A stretch of 29,263 nucleotides of DNA from Chara braunii (Eukaryota > Streptophyta > Charophyceae > Charales > Characeae), in NCBI GenBank assembly GCA_003427395.1, contig BFEA01000330.1, positions 1,823 to 31,085 of the forward strand. Reading direction: 5' to 3'. Position 1 is the first letter of the stretch. Every line of letters begins with the position of its first letter. The position numbers and the translations under genes were made by a program. This document shows positions 1-8,913 of the stretch, piece by piece. Below the pieces are notes generated by a model. It saw nothing but the letters and a program-made list of their open reading frames with translations, was not told the DNA's origin and did not search any database.

Positions 1-532
1 TGTATGGAGGACTGTCCCTCCGTTCCTGACTGCGGGCACCCTCTGCATCCGGACACTGTATGTCCATTTTGCAGCCATGAGCGCTATACTGAATGTGTGG
101 TCTTTTGTGGTGAGCATTCTTCCTTCATCTTGGCCTGCAATTGACATGCCATTTGTCGGGAGTGTATGTTGGGCATGCTCAATGCCAGCCGTCGTGGCAA
201 TTGTTGTGCTGAGAATGCTCAGCTAGGTCTTCCATGTGCCCATCCACCCCATCCTTACGTGTGTCCTCTCTGTCGTCAAGGACAGACTCATTCTCGAGCC
301 TTTTTTTATCCTTACTTTCCCTTTTTCGTTCTTTGTTTCTCTTCTCTTCATCCCTCTTCCTTGTGTTTATCACCTCACCCTTTACTCTGCCTGTTTTCTT
401 ACAGCGTACGTACAAGTGGGCCGTTATGGCACACGGGGATGCGGGCAGCTCGCGCTCAACTTCATCAATGTGTCGAGCCTTGTACGTGAGAGGCACAGTG
501 AAGAGGGAGTTAAAAGAATAATGAGAAAATGA
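1..532 (+). pseudogene. 3' part of a RING-type zinc-finger gene, TGA interrupted
   Basis: Reading frame 1 is open from the window edge except for a TGA at 142-144. It encodes a Cys/His-rich stretch with RING spacing: CPFC at 61-72, Cys at 136, His at 145, Cys at 154 and 163 (HAICREC), and CPLC at 262-273. RING domains bind two zinc ions and usually serve in E3 ubiquitin ligases; this role is family knowledge only. The TGA lies between the third Cys and the His, where one base change would restore a sense codon, so it is a recent mutation, a sequence error or a relic. After CPLC a pyrimidine-rich stretch ends in TTTTCTTACAG at 394-404, a good 3' splice site. A donor GTCAAG at 275 would give a 130-bp intron and an end at the TGA at 530-532, but the donor is weak. 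The 5' part lies outside the window. Confidence 0.42.
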
Positions 533-826
533 ATAGTTTCAGTGTCCCCCTCATCTTTGTTTTGTTTTTTTATCTTTACCGTTTGTTTCGCAAAGTGCAC
601 TCTTTTAGTTCATAGTTATGTGACACTATATAAAATGTGACAGATCTATGATTTTTGCCAAATAATGAATACAGAAAATGAAATGATTTAACACACAGGC
701 AAGAGGAATTAACGGCAATAAAGTTCTATGGCCCAAAGACCACGGTGGTGACAACGCAAATGAGGGTCATCCTCAATAGAATACAGCAAGAGTATCTCTC
801 ACATAGACATCTACAGTCTGCTCACC

Positions 827-905
827 AACACAACACACCCGGATCATGACTGTATACAAGCTATGTTTCTCGTCGGATGCAGTTATTATGAGGGTGTGTT
901 GTGTT
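827..905. repeat. imperfect inverted repeat (29-bp arms)
   Basis: The arm at 827-855 and the reverse complement of 877-905 match at 24 of 29 positions, with a 21-bp loop. The core word GTGTGTTGTGTT of the right arm recurs in a related direct copy (TATGTTGTGTTCGCGG) near 1041, about 147 bp further on. The origin is unknown. Confidence 0.65.
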
Positions 906-1211
906 CGGGGAAAGACCATAGTCCTCATATGGGACTGGAATGCAATGATCGACATTAGGATGGACAGAATTACCCTAGAACGCCCGGTAGTTATAGCTGT
1001 ATTCGTGCCAACTTTCGGCCCAGATACAAGGATAATGACCCTATGTTGTGTTCGCGGTAAGGAGGGTGCTGATGACTCAGAGTTTCACCGCATGATTGAA
1101 CTTTTAGCAGAAAAGAACCTAGAGGACCCCCTAGACAGGATGCTATAGCAGCTATACCCATTACTAGAGGAGAGTTTGCATTCACCAAGAAAGCCCAGCA
1201 AGTGCCCACAT

Positions 1212-1248
1212 CTTTTCCTTTTTTCTCTTTTTTTTTTTTTTTTTTTTT
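1212..1248. repeat. poly-T / pyrimidine run
   Basis: This is a nearly pure T run with a few C residues. It may be the tail of a minus-strand retroposon, but no body was recognised next to it. Confidence 0.8.
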
Positions 1249-1299
1249 AATTTCTGACGTCTTTTCCTACCATAAACTACCTCTAATGCTTGGGTTCCG

Positions 1300-1436
1300 C
1301 ATACTGTATATGCCAGCTATCGGCCACGAGCCCCTTTCGGAGGCCGCCCACCACCGATTCATTTTATCTATGGCGCTCAACCTCCTAAATTTCCGGAGAG
1401 GCTCAGAACAGGTTCTCCAGTTGCCTGGGGCCATGT
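1300..1436 (-). mobile_element. possible truncated copy of the MITE-like family
   Basis: Read on the minus strand it begins CAGTACATGGCCCCAG, close to the first 23 bases of the copy at 19508. Further in it shares GGCGGCCTCCGAA with the copy ending at 2140. The outer AAACC end is missing. The assignment rests on these short blocks only. Confidence 0.3.
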
Positions 1437-1734
1437 ACTGAGAACTTCCAGAATCCCGTAATAGCGACCGGAGGCTCCATATAACATGAAGTCCTCAGCT
1501 ATTATGAACGCTGCGGCGCTTCAGACTTTACAAAACGGTAGCCTCGGTCCAGTTTCTGTCCAGATACATTTTGCGGAACTCTTAGATTAACAGTATAGGG
1601 TCATGGTGTTTATTTTAGGGAACGAGATCAGAGGCCCCGAACCCGCTGCACCACAAGTTGCTCCAGGCCCTGTTTCGCGCGGGTGCCGTGAAAAATGTTG
1701 AAAAATGATCCAAGTTCGAATGGAGCCCCGTCTT

Positions 1735-1927
1735 AAACCACCAGTACCTTTCCCCACTTGAAAAACAAATGCCCGCCGGTTAAAACGGGAGGCGGGCGGG
1801 TTCGGCACTACCGGCAGGAAACGGGTGGTCGCCCCAGCCAAAAAGAGGCCTGCGCCACTTTGTTTTTTTTTGGCGCGCAGGTCCATTTTAGGCTTGGCAC
1901 GGATAGCTGAGAAAGCTACTGGGGTTT
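1735..1927 (+). mobile_element. MITE-like element, copy 1 (193 bp)
   Basis: It starts AAACCACCAGTAC and ends GCTACTGGGGTTT, which is an imperfect terminal inverted repeat. The inside has the family's GCCCCAGCCAAAAA block followed by a GCGC-rich stretch. It is flanked by TTA on the left and AAA on the right; no longer target duplication is evident. The length matches the copy at 19508-19700 exactly. It has no coding capacity, so any mobilising transposase would have to come from elsewhere (inference). Confidence 0.6.
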
Positions 1928-1959
1928 AAAGTAAGAAATTCCCTAAGGTAAGTATATGG

Positions 1960-2140
1960 AGCCCAAGCAGTAAAGCACGAGTACACCACACATCGGCCCG
2001 CTGGTGTCAGCATGAAACTTGCACCACTTCGGAGGCCGCCGTTTTTTTTTTCAACAGCTCCACTGGCCTTGCGGTGCCTCCGAGTTTTGCTTGTGGCGAC
2101 AAAAACTTTCTGCAAGGCTGGGGCCGTGTACTAGCAGTTT
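1960..2140 (-). mobile_element. MITE-like element, reverse copy
   Basis: On the minus strand from 2140 it reads AAACTGCTAGTACACGGCCCCAGC, nearly the same as the first 24 bases of the copy at 19508. An A-run (T-run on the plus strand at 2041-2050) sits where the other copies have theirs. The far end near 1960 is not clear. Confidence 0.4.
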
Positions 2141-2220
2141 AATCTCGGACTCCTTACAGGGAGCGGACGTACAGCTGCGATATTGAAAGCTCAATGCTAC
2201 TAAGCATTGCCCACACACAA

Positions 2221-2390
2221 ATAAGTTAGGCTGATTTTAAATTGTAGTATAGGAGGATGCCCACAGGCAAGTAACTTAGGCTGATTTTAAACGGTAGTAT
2301 AGGAGGATGCTATACCGACTTAGTATAACTTAGGCTGATTTTAAACTGCAGTATAGGAGGATGCTATATCCACTTAGTATGGCATATTGC
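2221..2390. repeat. tandem repeat, three units of 50-54 bp
   Basis: The motif TTAGGCTGATTTTAAA followed by GTAGTATAGGAGGATGC occurs three times, with TTAGG at 2226, 2276 and 2330. Units two and three also share a TATA(T/C)C and ACTTAGTAT tail. No coding content. Confidence 0.85.
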
Positions 2391-2426
2391 TCTTGTCAGT
2401 TCACCTGAAGTAGAGTACTGACCTTG

Positions 2427-2754
2427 TTTTTTTCTTTGCTCTTTTTTTCTTTGTCGAAAAACAGAGCCTTATGGCATGGGCTCCATATCCGTTCTGGGGA
2501 GCGTCAGTCTGATTCCTATTCCACCGGCAAGTCAAAATACAACATGCAACACACTCCACACAAAATGCAACACACTCCACGCTTCTCCCCTCTATGGTAG
2601 GGAGACCTGAGCGGGCAGGACTGATTACTTCCCTTCTGGAAGGATATACCTCCCCTCGAGAGAAGGTTAACGGAGGCCTGAATTTTCGAAAATTTCTCTT
2701 GCCATTTATAAGAAAATCCAAAGACCTTTTTATGAAACTTGTCACCCATACATA
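2427..2754 (-). mobile_element. LINE 3' end fragment (minus strand)
   Basis: T-rich 2427-2452 would be the poly-A tail of a minus-strand retroposon. From 2456 to about 2590 the sequence matches 22815-22925, which is the 3' end of the LINE inside the ispH intron; shared blocks include CAGAGCCTTATGG versus CAGGGCCTTATGG, CATTCTGGGGAGC-type words and TTCCACCGG. It carries its own 22-bp duplication of GCAACACACTCCAC. The body is cut off at about 2754, where the minus-strand Ty3/gypsy LTR begins, so that element appears to have inserted into this fragment. Confidence 0.6.
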
Positions 2755-2758
2755 GAGT

Positions 2759-3122
2759 TGAAATCAGACTGGAATCCAAACTTGCTTTCAACATGCACGC
2801 GAACTGATGGCAAAACCAAACTCTTTCAACTCATAATCAACAACGAACTTGCACTTAAACTCTGTTCAAGTCAACTGTTCAACTTGCGGCTATGACCACC
2901 GAACATTGTCTCCACCACCAGCCTCACTCTCCCTCATGCACACATGTACGAGGATCTACCCTGAATGTCCACGCTACACAGACACACATTCTGTACACTT
3001 TGTCTGTGACAACAACTGGGCGGCTATGGCCGCCGTCGTCTTCCTCCTGGCCAGCTATGGCCGTCGTCTTCCTCACTGCCCACTTCAGCTCCGGGCACCT
3101 GCAGACATCCACGCACAAGTCA
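2759..3122 (-). repeat. truncated 3' LTR of the minus-strand Ty3/gypsy
   Basis: It matches 8914-9315 from TGAAATCAGACTG through CGCACAAGTCACC, with scattered substitutions and one fewer copy of the internal CTATGGCNGTCGTCTTCCTC repeat. The match stops abruptly at about 3122, where plus-strand integrase sequence begins, so the U3 half with TATA and G-boxes is missing. Confidence 0.8.
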
Positions 3123-3123
3123 C

Positions 3124-3745
3124 CTGATAGACTGTGTGTCACCAACAGTGAAGAGATCCGTAGTTTGATATGAGGGGAATTCCACGATACGGAGGGGCAC
3201 TTCGGATGGCAAAAGACTTCAGCTAACTTGATGATGTCCTGCACGTGGCCAGGCATGAAAGGGGACTGCATAGAATATGTGCGCAGTTGCAAAGTTTGCG
3301 AGCACAATAAGACGACTACTGGGGCACCATTAGGTCTTCTCAGACCCCTGGCTATACCGTCAGGACCTAGAGAGTCAATTTCCATCGACTTTATGGATAC
3401 TGGGGTCAGAAGTAGGCATGGCAAAAATCAAGTTATGGTCATAGTAGATCGATTTAGTAAGTATGCAGTTTTCGTACCCTTGCCTTCAGAGGCACGTATC
3501 GATTTAGTTATAGAAGAGTTTTTCGAGTTTTGGGTAAGCGAGCACGGTCTACCATTGTCCATAGTTAGTGATAGAGACACACAGTTTACTAGCTAGAATT
3601 GGCAGGATCTTATGAAAGTCTATGGTCTAAGTTGTTGATGTCATCAGGACGACCCAAAGACGAATGGCCAGACATTAACAGATGAATAAGATTTTGCAGC
3701 AGCTACTCAAAATGTATATTAGACGGCGGGAGTGAAACGATGGGA
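3124..3745 (+). pseudogene. Ty3/gypsy integrase fragment, inverted, with stops
   Basis: The plus-strand reading resembles a Ty3/gypsy integrase. A zinc-binding HHCC part (HDTEGHFGW followed by CKVCEHNK) lies at about 3180-3310. The first two catalytic Asp contexts are SIDFMD near 3385 and SDRDTQFTS near 3570-3595. It is broken by TGA at 3171-3173, TAG at 3594-3596 and later frameshifts; the region that should carry the catalytic Glu (NGQT) is shifted and altered. It lies head-on against the minus-strand pol of the surrounding element. The most economical reading is an internal inversion of that element's 3' end, but an independent fragment of a related element is possible. Confidence 0.75.
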
Positions 3746-3801
3746 GTCTCATGATCTTGGAGCAGCTACTCATAATTTACAATGGCAGGAGTCTCATGAT
3801 C
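3696..3801. repeat. imperfect direct repeat at the inversion junction
   Basis: GCAGCAGCTACTCA..GGGAGTCTCATGATCT (3696-3755) recurs as GGAGCAGCTACTCA..AGGAGTCTCATGATCT (about 3758-3801). It sits exactly between the plus-strand integrase piece and the minus-strand RNase H piece, as expected for a rearrangement scar. Confidence 0.65.
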
Positions 3802-4260
3802 TGAATATACCTTGAAGTGCCTCCCAAGCAGGTAGTGCTTCCAGTGGTCTAGGGCCTGCCCGAGAGCGTAGAGTTCTCTCTCGTATGTCGATGCTGCAAC
3901 TTTCTCTGAGGGCAGCCTGGCTGACATGAACTCTACGGGTCTGTAACCATTATCGTCATCTTGCTGCAAAATGGCGTCTATACCATACTGACCGCATATG
4001 TAGTGACGACAAATGGCGGCGGCGGATCAACAACTTCAAACCACCAGTACTTGGCACAATTATTGGCCGCGAAAAAAAATAGAGTAAAAACGTTTTTAGC
4101 TGGGTGAATTTGGGCGCTCTTGTAGTGGCCCGTACGTTTCCTAAAATCATGGCGCGTTAAGGGGCACGCCTTTAGGAAGTGCTGGTGGTTTAAGGACAAG
4201 GCACTCTATTAAGGACTTCTTCAATTCTTGAAAGCCGAAGTGCAATCCTGGTCGCACTTC
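3766..4260 (-). pseudogene. Ty3/gypsy RNase H fragment, split by a MITE
   Basis: On the minus strand 3969-3766 encodes a typical Ty3/gypsy RNase H core: RPVEFMSARLPSEK, STYERELYAL, HWKHYLLGRHF and VYSDHET. The start of the domain (FVVTT) is at about 4000-4013, but the usual first catalytic Asp is Tyr (TAT, 3996-3998), and a frameshift follows. Between the RT tail (ending near 4220) and FVVTT lies the 154-bp element 4038-4191. The domain ends prematurely at 3766-3768, close to the junction with the inverted integrase. Confidence 0.75.
4038..4191. mobile_element. MITE-like element, copy 2 (154 bp), inside RNase H
   Basis: The ends are AAACCACCAGTACTT and, in reverse complement, AAACCACCAGCACTT: 14 of 15 terminal bases match, the best terminal inverted repeat of the family here. 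It interrupts a recognisable RNase H frame, so its borders can be judged from the protein: the frame before it reads LVL and after it VVDPPPPF. No clear target duplication longer than 2 bp is visible. Confidence 0.75.
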
Positions 4261-5206
4261 CAAATTGCTTCTTTCTTCAGTAGTCTGCGAAGGGGAGCAA
4301 CGATCGTAGAGAAGTTCCTCACGAACTTCCGGTAGTAGTTAGCCAATCCTAGGAATGATCGTAACTCAGCCAGCGTTCGAGGAGTTGGCCAGTCTCTAAT
4401 CTTGCTGTCCTCTGTCGAATGCCGTCTCCGTCTAATACGTGGCCTAGGTAAAGGATTTCTGTCTTGGCCAACTCGCACTTCTTTTCGTTGATGTTAAAGT
4501 TAGACTGTTTTAACTTTTCTAGAATCTGCCTCAGATGGCCCTCATGCTCCTCGAGGGTCTTGCTGAACACTAAGATGTCATCGAAATATACTGCAACGAA
4601 CGTATCTAACCACAGCCTAAATAAGTTGTTCATGCAGCGCTGAAATGTGGCCGGTGCATTAGTCAGTCCAAACGACATCACTATGAACTCGTAATGCCCA
4701 TATCTTGTTCTGAATGCCGTCTTGTACCGATCGTCAGGATGGACCTCTATCTGATGGTACCCTGGCTTTAAGTCTATCTTCGAGAAGTACTTGCATCCCT
4801 GCACTCGATCTAACAAGTCATCTATACGGGGCAGCGGCTCTGCATTCTTAATTGTGATGGCGTTCAGTCCCCTGTAGTCTACACACATATGCAACTCTCC
4901 CTCTTTCTTTGGGACGAATAAAACAGGTGCGCCAAGGTGATGAAGTAGGCCTTATCCATCCTTTCTCCAGGAGCTCATCTAACGGCGAAGCTCCTCTAGT
5001 TCTTTGGGAGACATCTTGTAGACTGCCCCTTTGGGCGTTCTACTGCCAGACTCTATCTCGAGGCGGTGCTGGATCAGCCTTGGCACCACACCTGAAGGTG
5101 CTTCAGACAAATCTTTGTATTCTTCCAGCAGACTGGCAATAGTAGGATGGATCTTCTCTTCCTCCTTGGGTTTGTTAGAAATCGGCCTAACATAGGCTAC
5201 GAACAC
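4221..5206 (-). pseudogene. Ty3/gypsy reverse transcriptase, frameshifted
   Basis: On the minus strand, 5206-4979 gives the N-terminal part (GSRTPKGAVYKMSPKELEELRR). 4894-4349 gives the catalytic RT: CVDYRGLNAIT, LPRIDDLLDRVQG, KIDLKPGYHQI and the active site YFDDILVFS (YFDD codons at 4588-4577). 4478-4221 continues in another frame with LRSFLGLANYYRKFVRNFS. Stops and shifts lie near 4979-4900 and near 4430. The enzyme would copy element RNA to DNA using the tRNA primed at 8912. The palm motifs are intact, but the chain is not continuous. Confidence 0.85.
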
Positions 5207-5724
5207 CTGCTCTTGGAGTTGTGTTCCTTCCTTACAAGTCTATCGAAGGCAGGAGCGTTGAGGCAACAATGTACGAGGAGATTATCTATCTTAGACTCAT
5301 GGTACAGGCGAACTTGCTTGACTTCGCGTGACGGGCTAGGGAGCCTGCACTCGTGCTCTCTAAGGTGCAAAGTGGCTCCTGCTGCCTCTCCCCAATCTGT
5401 TCCCAAAACTATGTTGAACGGGAGATTCTCTTCCACGAGAAGAGTCAAGGAATGAAGGACCTTCTCTATTTTGCCTTCTTTGTCTAGGCGGAAATATGCC
5501 TGGACTCCTTCGACGTACTCCTTGACTCGCATCCTACCATTGTTTGCAAGGATGCTGACTACAGGCTCTTGCAATCGTTGAACCTTTAAGTTGAGCTTTA
5601 GCTTTTTCAGCGCTTTACGACTAATGTAGCTCCTGGTGGCCCCACTATCTATAAGGGCACCTACTCTAGCTTTAAAGATTTCTACGTCTGCGAGGATTAG
5701 TTGTCCTTTCTCGTCTTTCTTCAT
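5197..5724 (-). pseudogene. Ty3/gypsy aspartic protease region
   Basis: The minus-strand frame 5724-5197 includes the retroviral-type aspartic protease signature ALIDSGATRSYIS, with catalytic Asp at 5649-5647, and the downstream ILVLGTD-like element NIVLGTDWGEAAG. This enzyme would cleave the Gag-Pol polyprotein. The frame ends at 5197 and the following RT part is in another frame, indicating a frameshift near 5205. Unlike the plus-strand element, the D-S-G triad is preserved here. Confidence 0.8.
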
Positions 5725-5729
5725 CTTGG

Positions 5730-7886
5730 CTCAGGCTTGCCTTTTCTCCTTCAACTCTTCAGTTAAGCCTGTGAGGGAAGCGTCTAGAGAGACTCTGACA
5801 CAAAGTCTCTTACTAGACACTGGCCAACAACCTTTGCCATGGAGAAATGTGGAGTGGGAGACTCTACTTTGTGCGCGCGCCAGACCCACATACCCCTAAC
5901 GTAGGGGCAGTTGCAACCCCTACCGACAATTGACTTTTGTTGCCCCAGAAACAACACGATTCCTATACTTGGGACTAAATTTAATGAGGTGGCCGGGATC
6001 CCCGCAGAATACACACTGAGACCTGGCTATACGACATTGCCACACACTCTGCTCAATTCCCAAATCTTCCCAAGGTCGTCCCTCGGGTCGACCTGGGTGC
6101 CACCATCCCTATCTGGGAGGTGACCGACTCTGACGAGGGCGGTTAGACGGGGGACCTTCACCCCTTCCTCCCGCTTGACGGGTTCCATTGCCGCCAACCC
6201 CCTGGTCGGACTATCCTCGATCACCTGGCGCCCAACCATTTCAGCCAGGCCCTCGTCCTCCTCCTTGCGGCCTCCCACCGGTCGTGACAGCGGCGTAGGT
6301 TCTCCCCTTATCTACACTATTGTCCTCCTCCTCTAGTCCCCACTCAATATCAGAGTAGGGAATCTCCTCGACACCACCTTCTTCCATCGTTAGAATCAGA
6401 CTATCTTTGGCCTTGACCTGGCCATAGATGGTGCGTCCACGTTTTTCCCTTTGTCAGATCCTTGTGCCAGAACGCGGTAACTAGCGATGCTTTTGCGGCG
6501 AATGAAACAGCCTCCCTACGAAGCACATCATAGGTGATGTTTGGCTGTTGCTTTCGGGTGAAGAAGTGACCTTGCACATGCTCGGGCAATGCAAGGTAGA
6601 AGAGTTGGACTAACTGTGCGTCAATGACTCCATGCCCGGGCACAACGATCAACTCATCCATGGTAGACTTGAGGGCATGCACACTCTTCCACTGCCGTGT
6701 GTGGATCATCCGCAACTTGTCGGATGCTTTAAGCCCCCGCATGACATCTGAGAATCGCTCCCTAAGGGACTTAAAGAGCTCGGAAAGGGGGGTGATTCAT
6801 GAATATGTGACCATGTCATTGTCACAGTTCGCAGCTCGTGCAAGCGACCTTGCAAAGCTGGCCGCCTCTTCTCTCAATGCCTGGAAGGCCACTAGAACAT
6901 GGTCTCTTGGCGCGACACCCTGTAGGTACAGATAGGAGTTAACATTGGCCTCCCAATTGTCAAAGTCTTCTCCCTTCTTGCCACTGAAGGGCTCGGGGAA
7001 TCAGACTTTGACTTTCTCTCAGCGTGCGACTGACTCCTCTTTCTTGGCAGCCTCTAACTTGGCGCCCTCAATGGCGCCCGTGCATAATTTCTCAGTTTTA
7101 CTGATCGCGAGGTGGACTTGGTCCACCATATACTTCATCATATCTCGTGCAAAATCTTTGAATCCTGCACGCATCGCTTCTAGCTTGATATCATGACTGC
7201 GAAGGTGCTGCATCTGCTCACGATGCGCGATCAATAAGGCTTCTACACTGTGTCAGGGTATCTAATTTAGTTGCTATCTTGGTTTCTTCCCTGATCTTCC
7301 CCATCCTGGTCTCTTCCGCTTTTAAATCTCGTTCTGTCCGTTCTTCCGCTTCCGGACGTCTAACTCTCTCTTGGGATAAACGCCATCTCCGTGCCTGCTG
7401 TTGTTCCTCCTCCTTCGCTCTTCTCAGCAAAGGGTCCCTTTTTGCCTCCAACTCTCTTCTGGCCGCTTCTCTCTCCTCTGGGGGTATCACTTACTCGGCC
7501 TCTCTATCTTCCCCCAACTCGATGTGTGCTACCCACTCTTCAATCTTCTTGTCTACCTCCTCTGAGGAGGTTCCACTCGTACTCGCCTCGCCCGTCCTTC
7601 TCTCCAACGGCTCTTCTGCTTTGACTTCTTCTTCTACCTCTGCTTCTATTGCTGCCATCTTCTCCTCCTGCTCCTTTGTCCACCTTTCCATCTCTTCCTC
7701 CATCCGCTTCTTCTTCGCCTCTTGTTCCTCTCGCAGGGCTACCATCTTCGCCTGCTTAATTTGTTCCCTCTTCTCCATCTTCTCCTTTCTTTCTCTCAGA
7801 AGGGCGGCAACTTTCTCGTCCTGCTCTCTACTATAGGGGGTGGTACTAACTCCAGACCTGGTGGTCACCATGGTGAAAGTGCACAA
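5730..7886 (-). pseudogene. Ty3/gypsy gag relic, minus strand
   Basis: The likely start is MVTTRSGVSTTPYSREQ just inside 7886. The first part (to about 7230) is extremely rich in Glu, Lys and Arg with heptad-like spacing, consistent with a coiled coil. The frame is broken by TAA at 7491-7493, a frameshift near 7235 and TGA codons near 7014, 6996 and 6800. A capsid-like part lies at about 6990-6400 (GEDFDNWEANVNSYLY and, further on, LFYLALPEHVQGHF). A zinc knuckle follows at about 6016-5972, CVFCGDPGHLIKFS, where the expected last Cys is Ser. Gag would form the virus-like particle and bind element RNA; this copy cannot. Confidence 0.75.
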
Positions 7887-8433
7887 CCAAAGACGATTCC
7901 GCTCCTCAACACGTAGACCTACCAGTTTGGACTCGCGTCTAAAGGACTTCCTATTCGCTACTCGCGTCTGTTCTAGGCTGTCACTAGAGAACTCACTGGC
8001 TGATCAGGAGGCATTTAAGGAGATCCCCCATAACTCCTCAAAAATTCTTTAACGTCGCAGATAGGACGACGCGACCAGCCAAGTCCTCTCAAGACTTAAA
8101 CAGCTGGACGCACAACCCACAACTTGGAGTTCGGGCCTACCACGCCACATTGAGCAGCCCGCCGACCAATACCGGTCCTTGGGGGTCTTGTCCCCGGGAC
8201 TTGTCAGTCGCAGACGCAACCTTTAGCGTTACTAAGTCCCGTGTGGGTTTGGGCTTGCAGCTCTACGACCACATCCAGAGAGTCCTATCAACCTAGACAG
8301 AAGTGACAGGGAGATATGACTGACTCTGATAGACCTGACGTCAGCAAGTACCAAGGTGAGGGTGCACATCCACAGGGTAAGGGCTAGGCCAGGGCTTGGA
8401 GAGAGAATATCGCTCGTCTTCTTGCTCCAGCTT

Positions 8434-8563
8434 GGTCAACGCGTCGGTCAAAGGTCTTGGTCAACGCTCCGGCCAATCTTGGTCAACGGTCTTGGTCAAC
8501 CTTTGGTTGATGCTGGTCAACCCCCCGGGTCAACCCTTCGACCTCCTGGCTATGGTGGTCAAC
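8434..8563 (-). promoter_or_regulatory. array of seven GTTGACC (W-box-like) words
   Basis: The plus-strand word GGTCAAC occurs exactly at 8434, 8459, 8481, 8494, 8515, 8528 and 8557, with near copies between them. On the element's sense strand this is GTTGACC, containing the TTGAC core bound by plant WRKY factors. Whether it acts as an enhancer or is only a degenerate tandem repeat is unknown. Confidence 0.5.
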
Positions 8564-8770
8564 CCTTTGTCGCCCTCTTTTTCTTCCTACATCTTGGCTA
8601 TGGCTGCTTCACCTCCCTCTTTATCAACTTCCTTCTTCTTTCTCTCTGCGTCACTTCTTCCTCTTCTCTTGTTGGTCGTCTTCTTCTTCGAGCTTGGCAG
8701 CTATGGCTGCCGTCCGCTATGGCCTCCTTCTCTCTCCCGCTCTCCCTCTCTCTCTGTCTCTCTCTCTCTC

Positions 8771-8888
8771 TGCCGCTCCTTGGCGATGGTGGCTTTCTCC
8801 TTCCTCGCTTGCTGCAGCTCCGACGTGTTTGCCGCTCCTTGGCGATGGTGGCTTTCTCCTTCCTCGCTTGCTGCAGCTCCGACGTGGA
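8771..8888. repeat. 59-bp tandem duplication
   Basis: TGCCGCTCCTTGGCGATGGT and the following bases to CTCCGACGTG occur at 8771 and again at 8830 with essentially no differences, indicating a recent duplication in the leader. A CT-dinucleotide run precedes it. Confidence 0.9.
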
Positions 8889-8902
8889 CAACGGGTGCCA
8901 GT

Positions 8903-8912
8903 TCTGATACCA
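8903..8912 (-). other. primer binding site (initiator Met tRNA type)
   Basis: The minus strand reads TGGTATCAGA one base after the LTR end at 8914. This is the usual primer site complementary to the 3' end of initiator methionine tRNA in plant LTR elements. It fixes both the strand of the element and the LTR boundary. Confidence 0.88.
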
Positions 8913-8913
8913 G

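Larger units (their letters stand above)
533..1300. other. intergenic stretch with no recognised gene
   Basis: This stretch is AT-rich after the RING-like sequence and contains scattered AATAAA-like words, an inverted repeat near 827-905 and a pyrimidine/poly-T run at 1212-1248. An open frame at 846-1148 has two similar internal segments around CCVRGK but no recognised domain. I do not call a gene. Confidence 0.5.
7887..8902 (-). other. 5' leader of the minus-strand Ty3/gypsy
   Basis: This is the untranslated stretch between the primer binding site and gag. It holds the GTTGACC array (8434-8563), a CT-rich run (about 8730-8770) and a 59-bp tandem duplication (8771-8888). No gene is supported; proline/serine- or arginine-rich frames here are composition artefacts. 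Confidence 0.65.

Noticed and set aside
2220-2390. CRISPR-like array
   Set aside because: The repeat units are contiguous and similar over their whole length with no unique spacers, and the DNA is eukaryotic.
7279-7836. Serine-rich plus-strand frame of 185 codons
   Set aside because: It is antisense to the Glu/Lys-rich coiled-coil part of the minus-strand gag.
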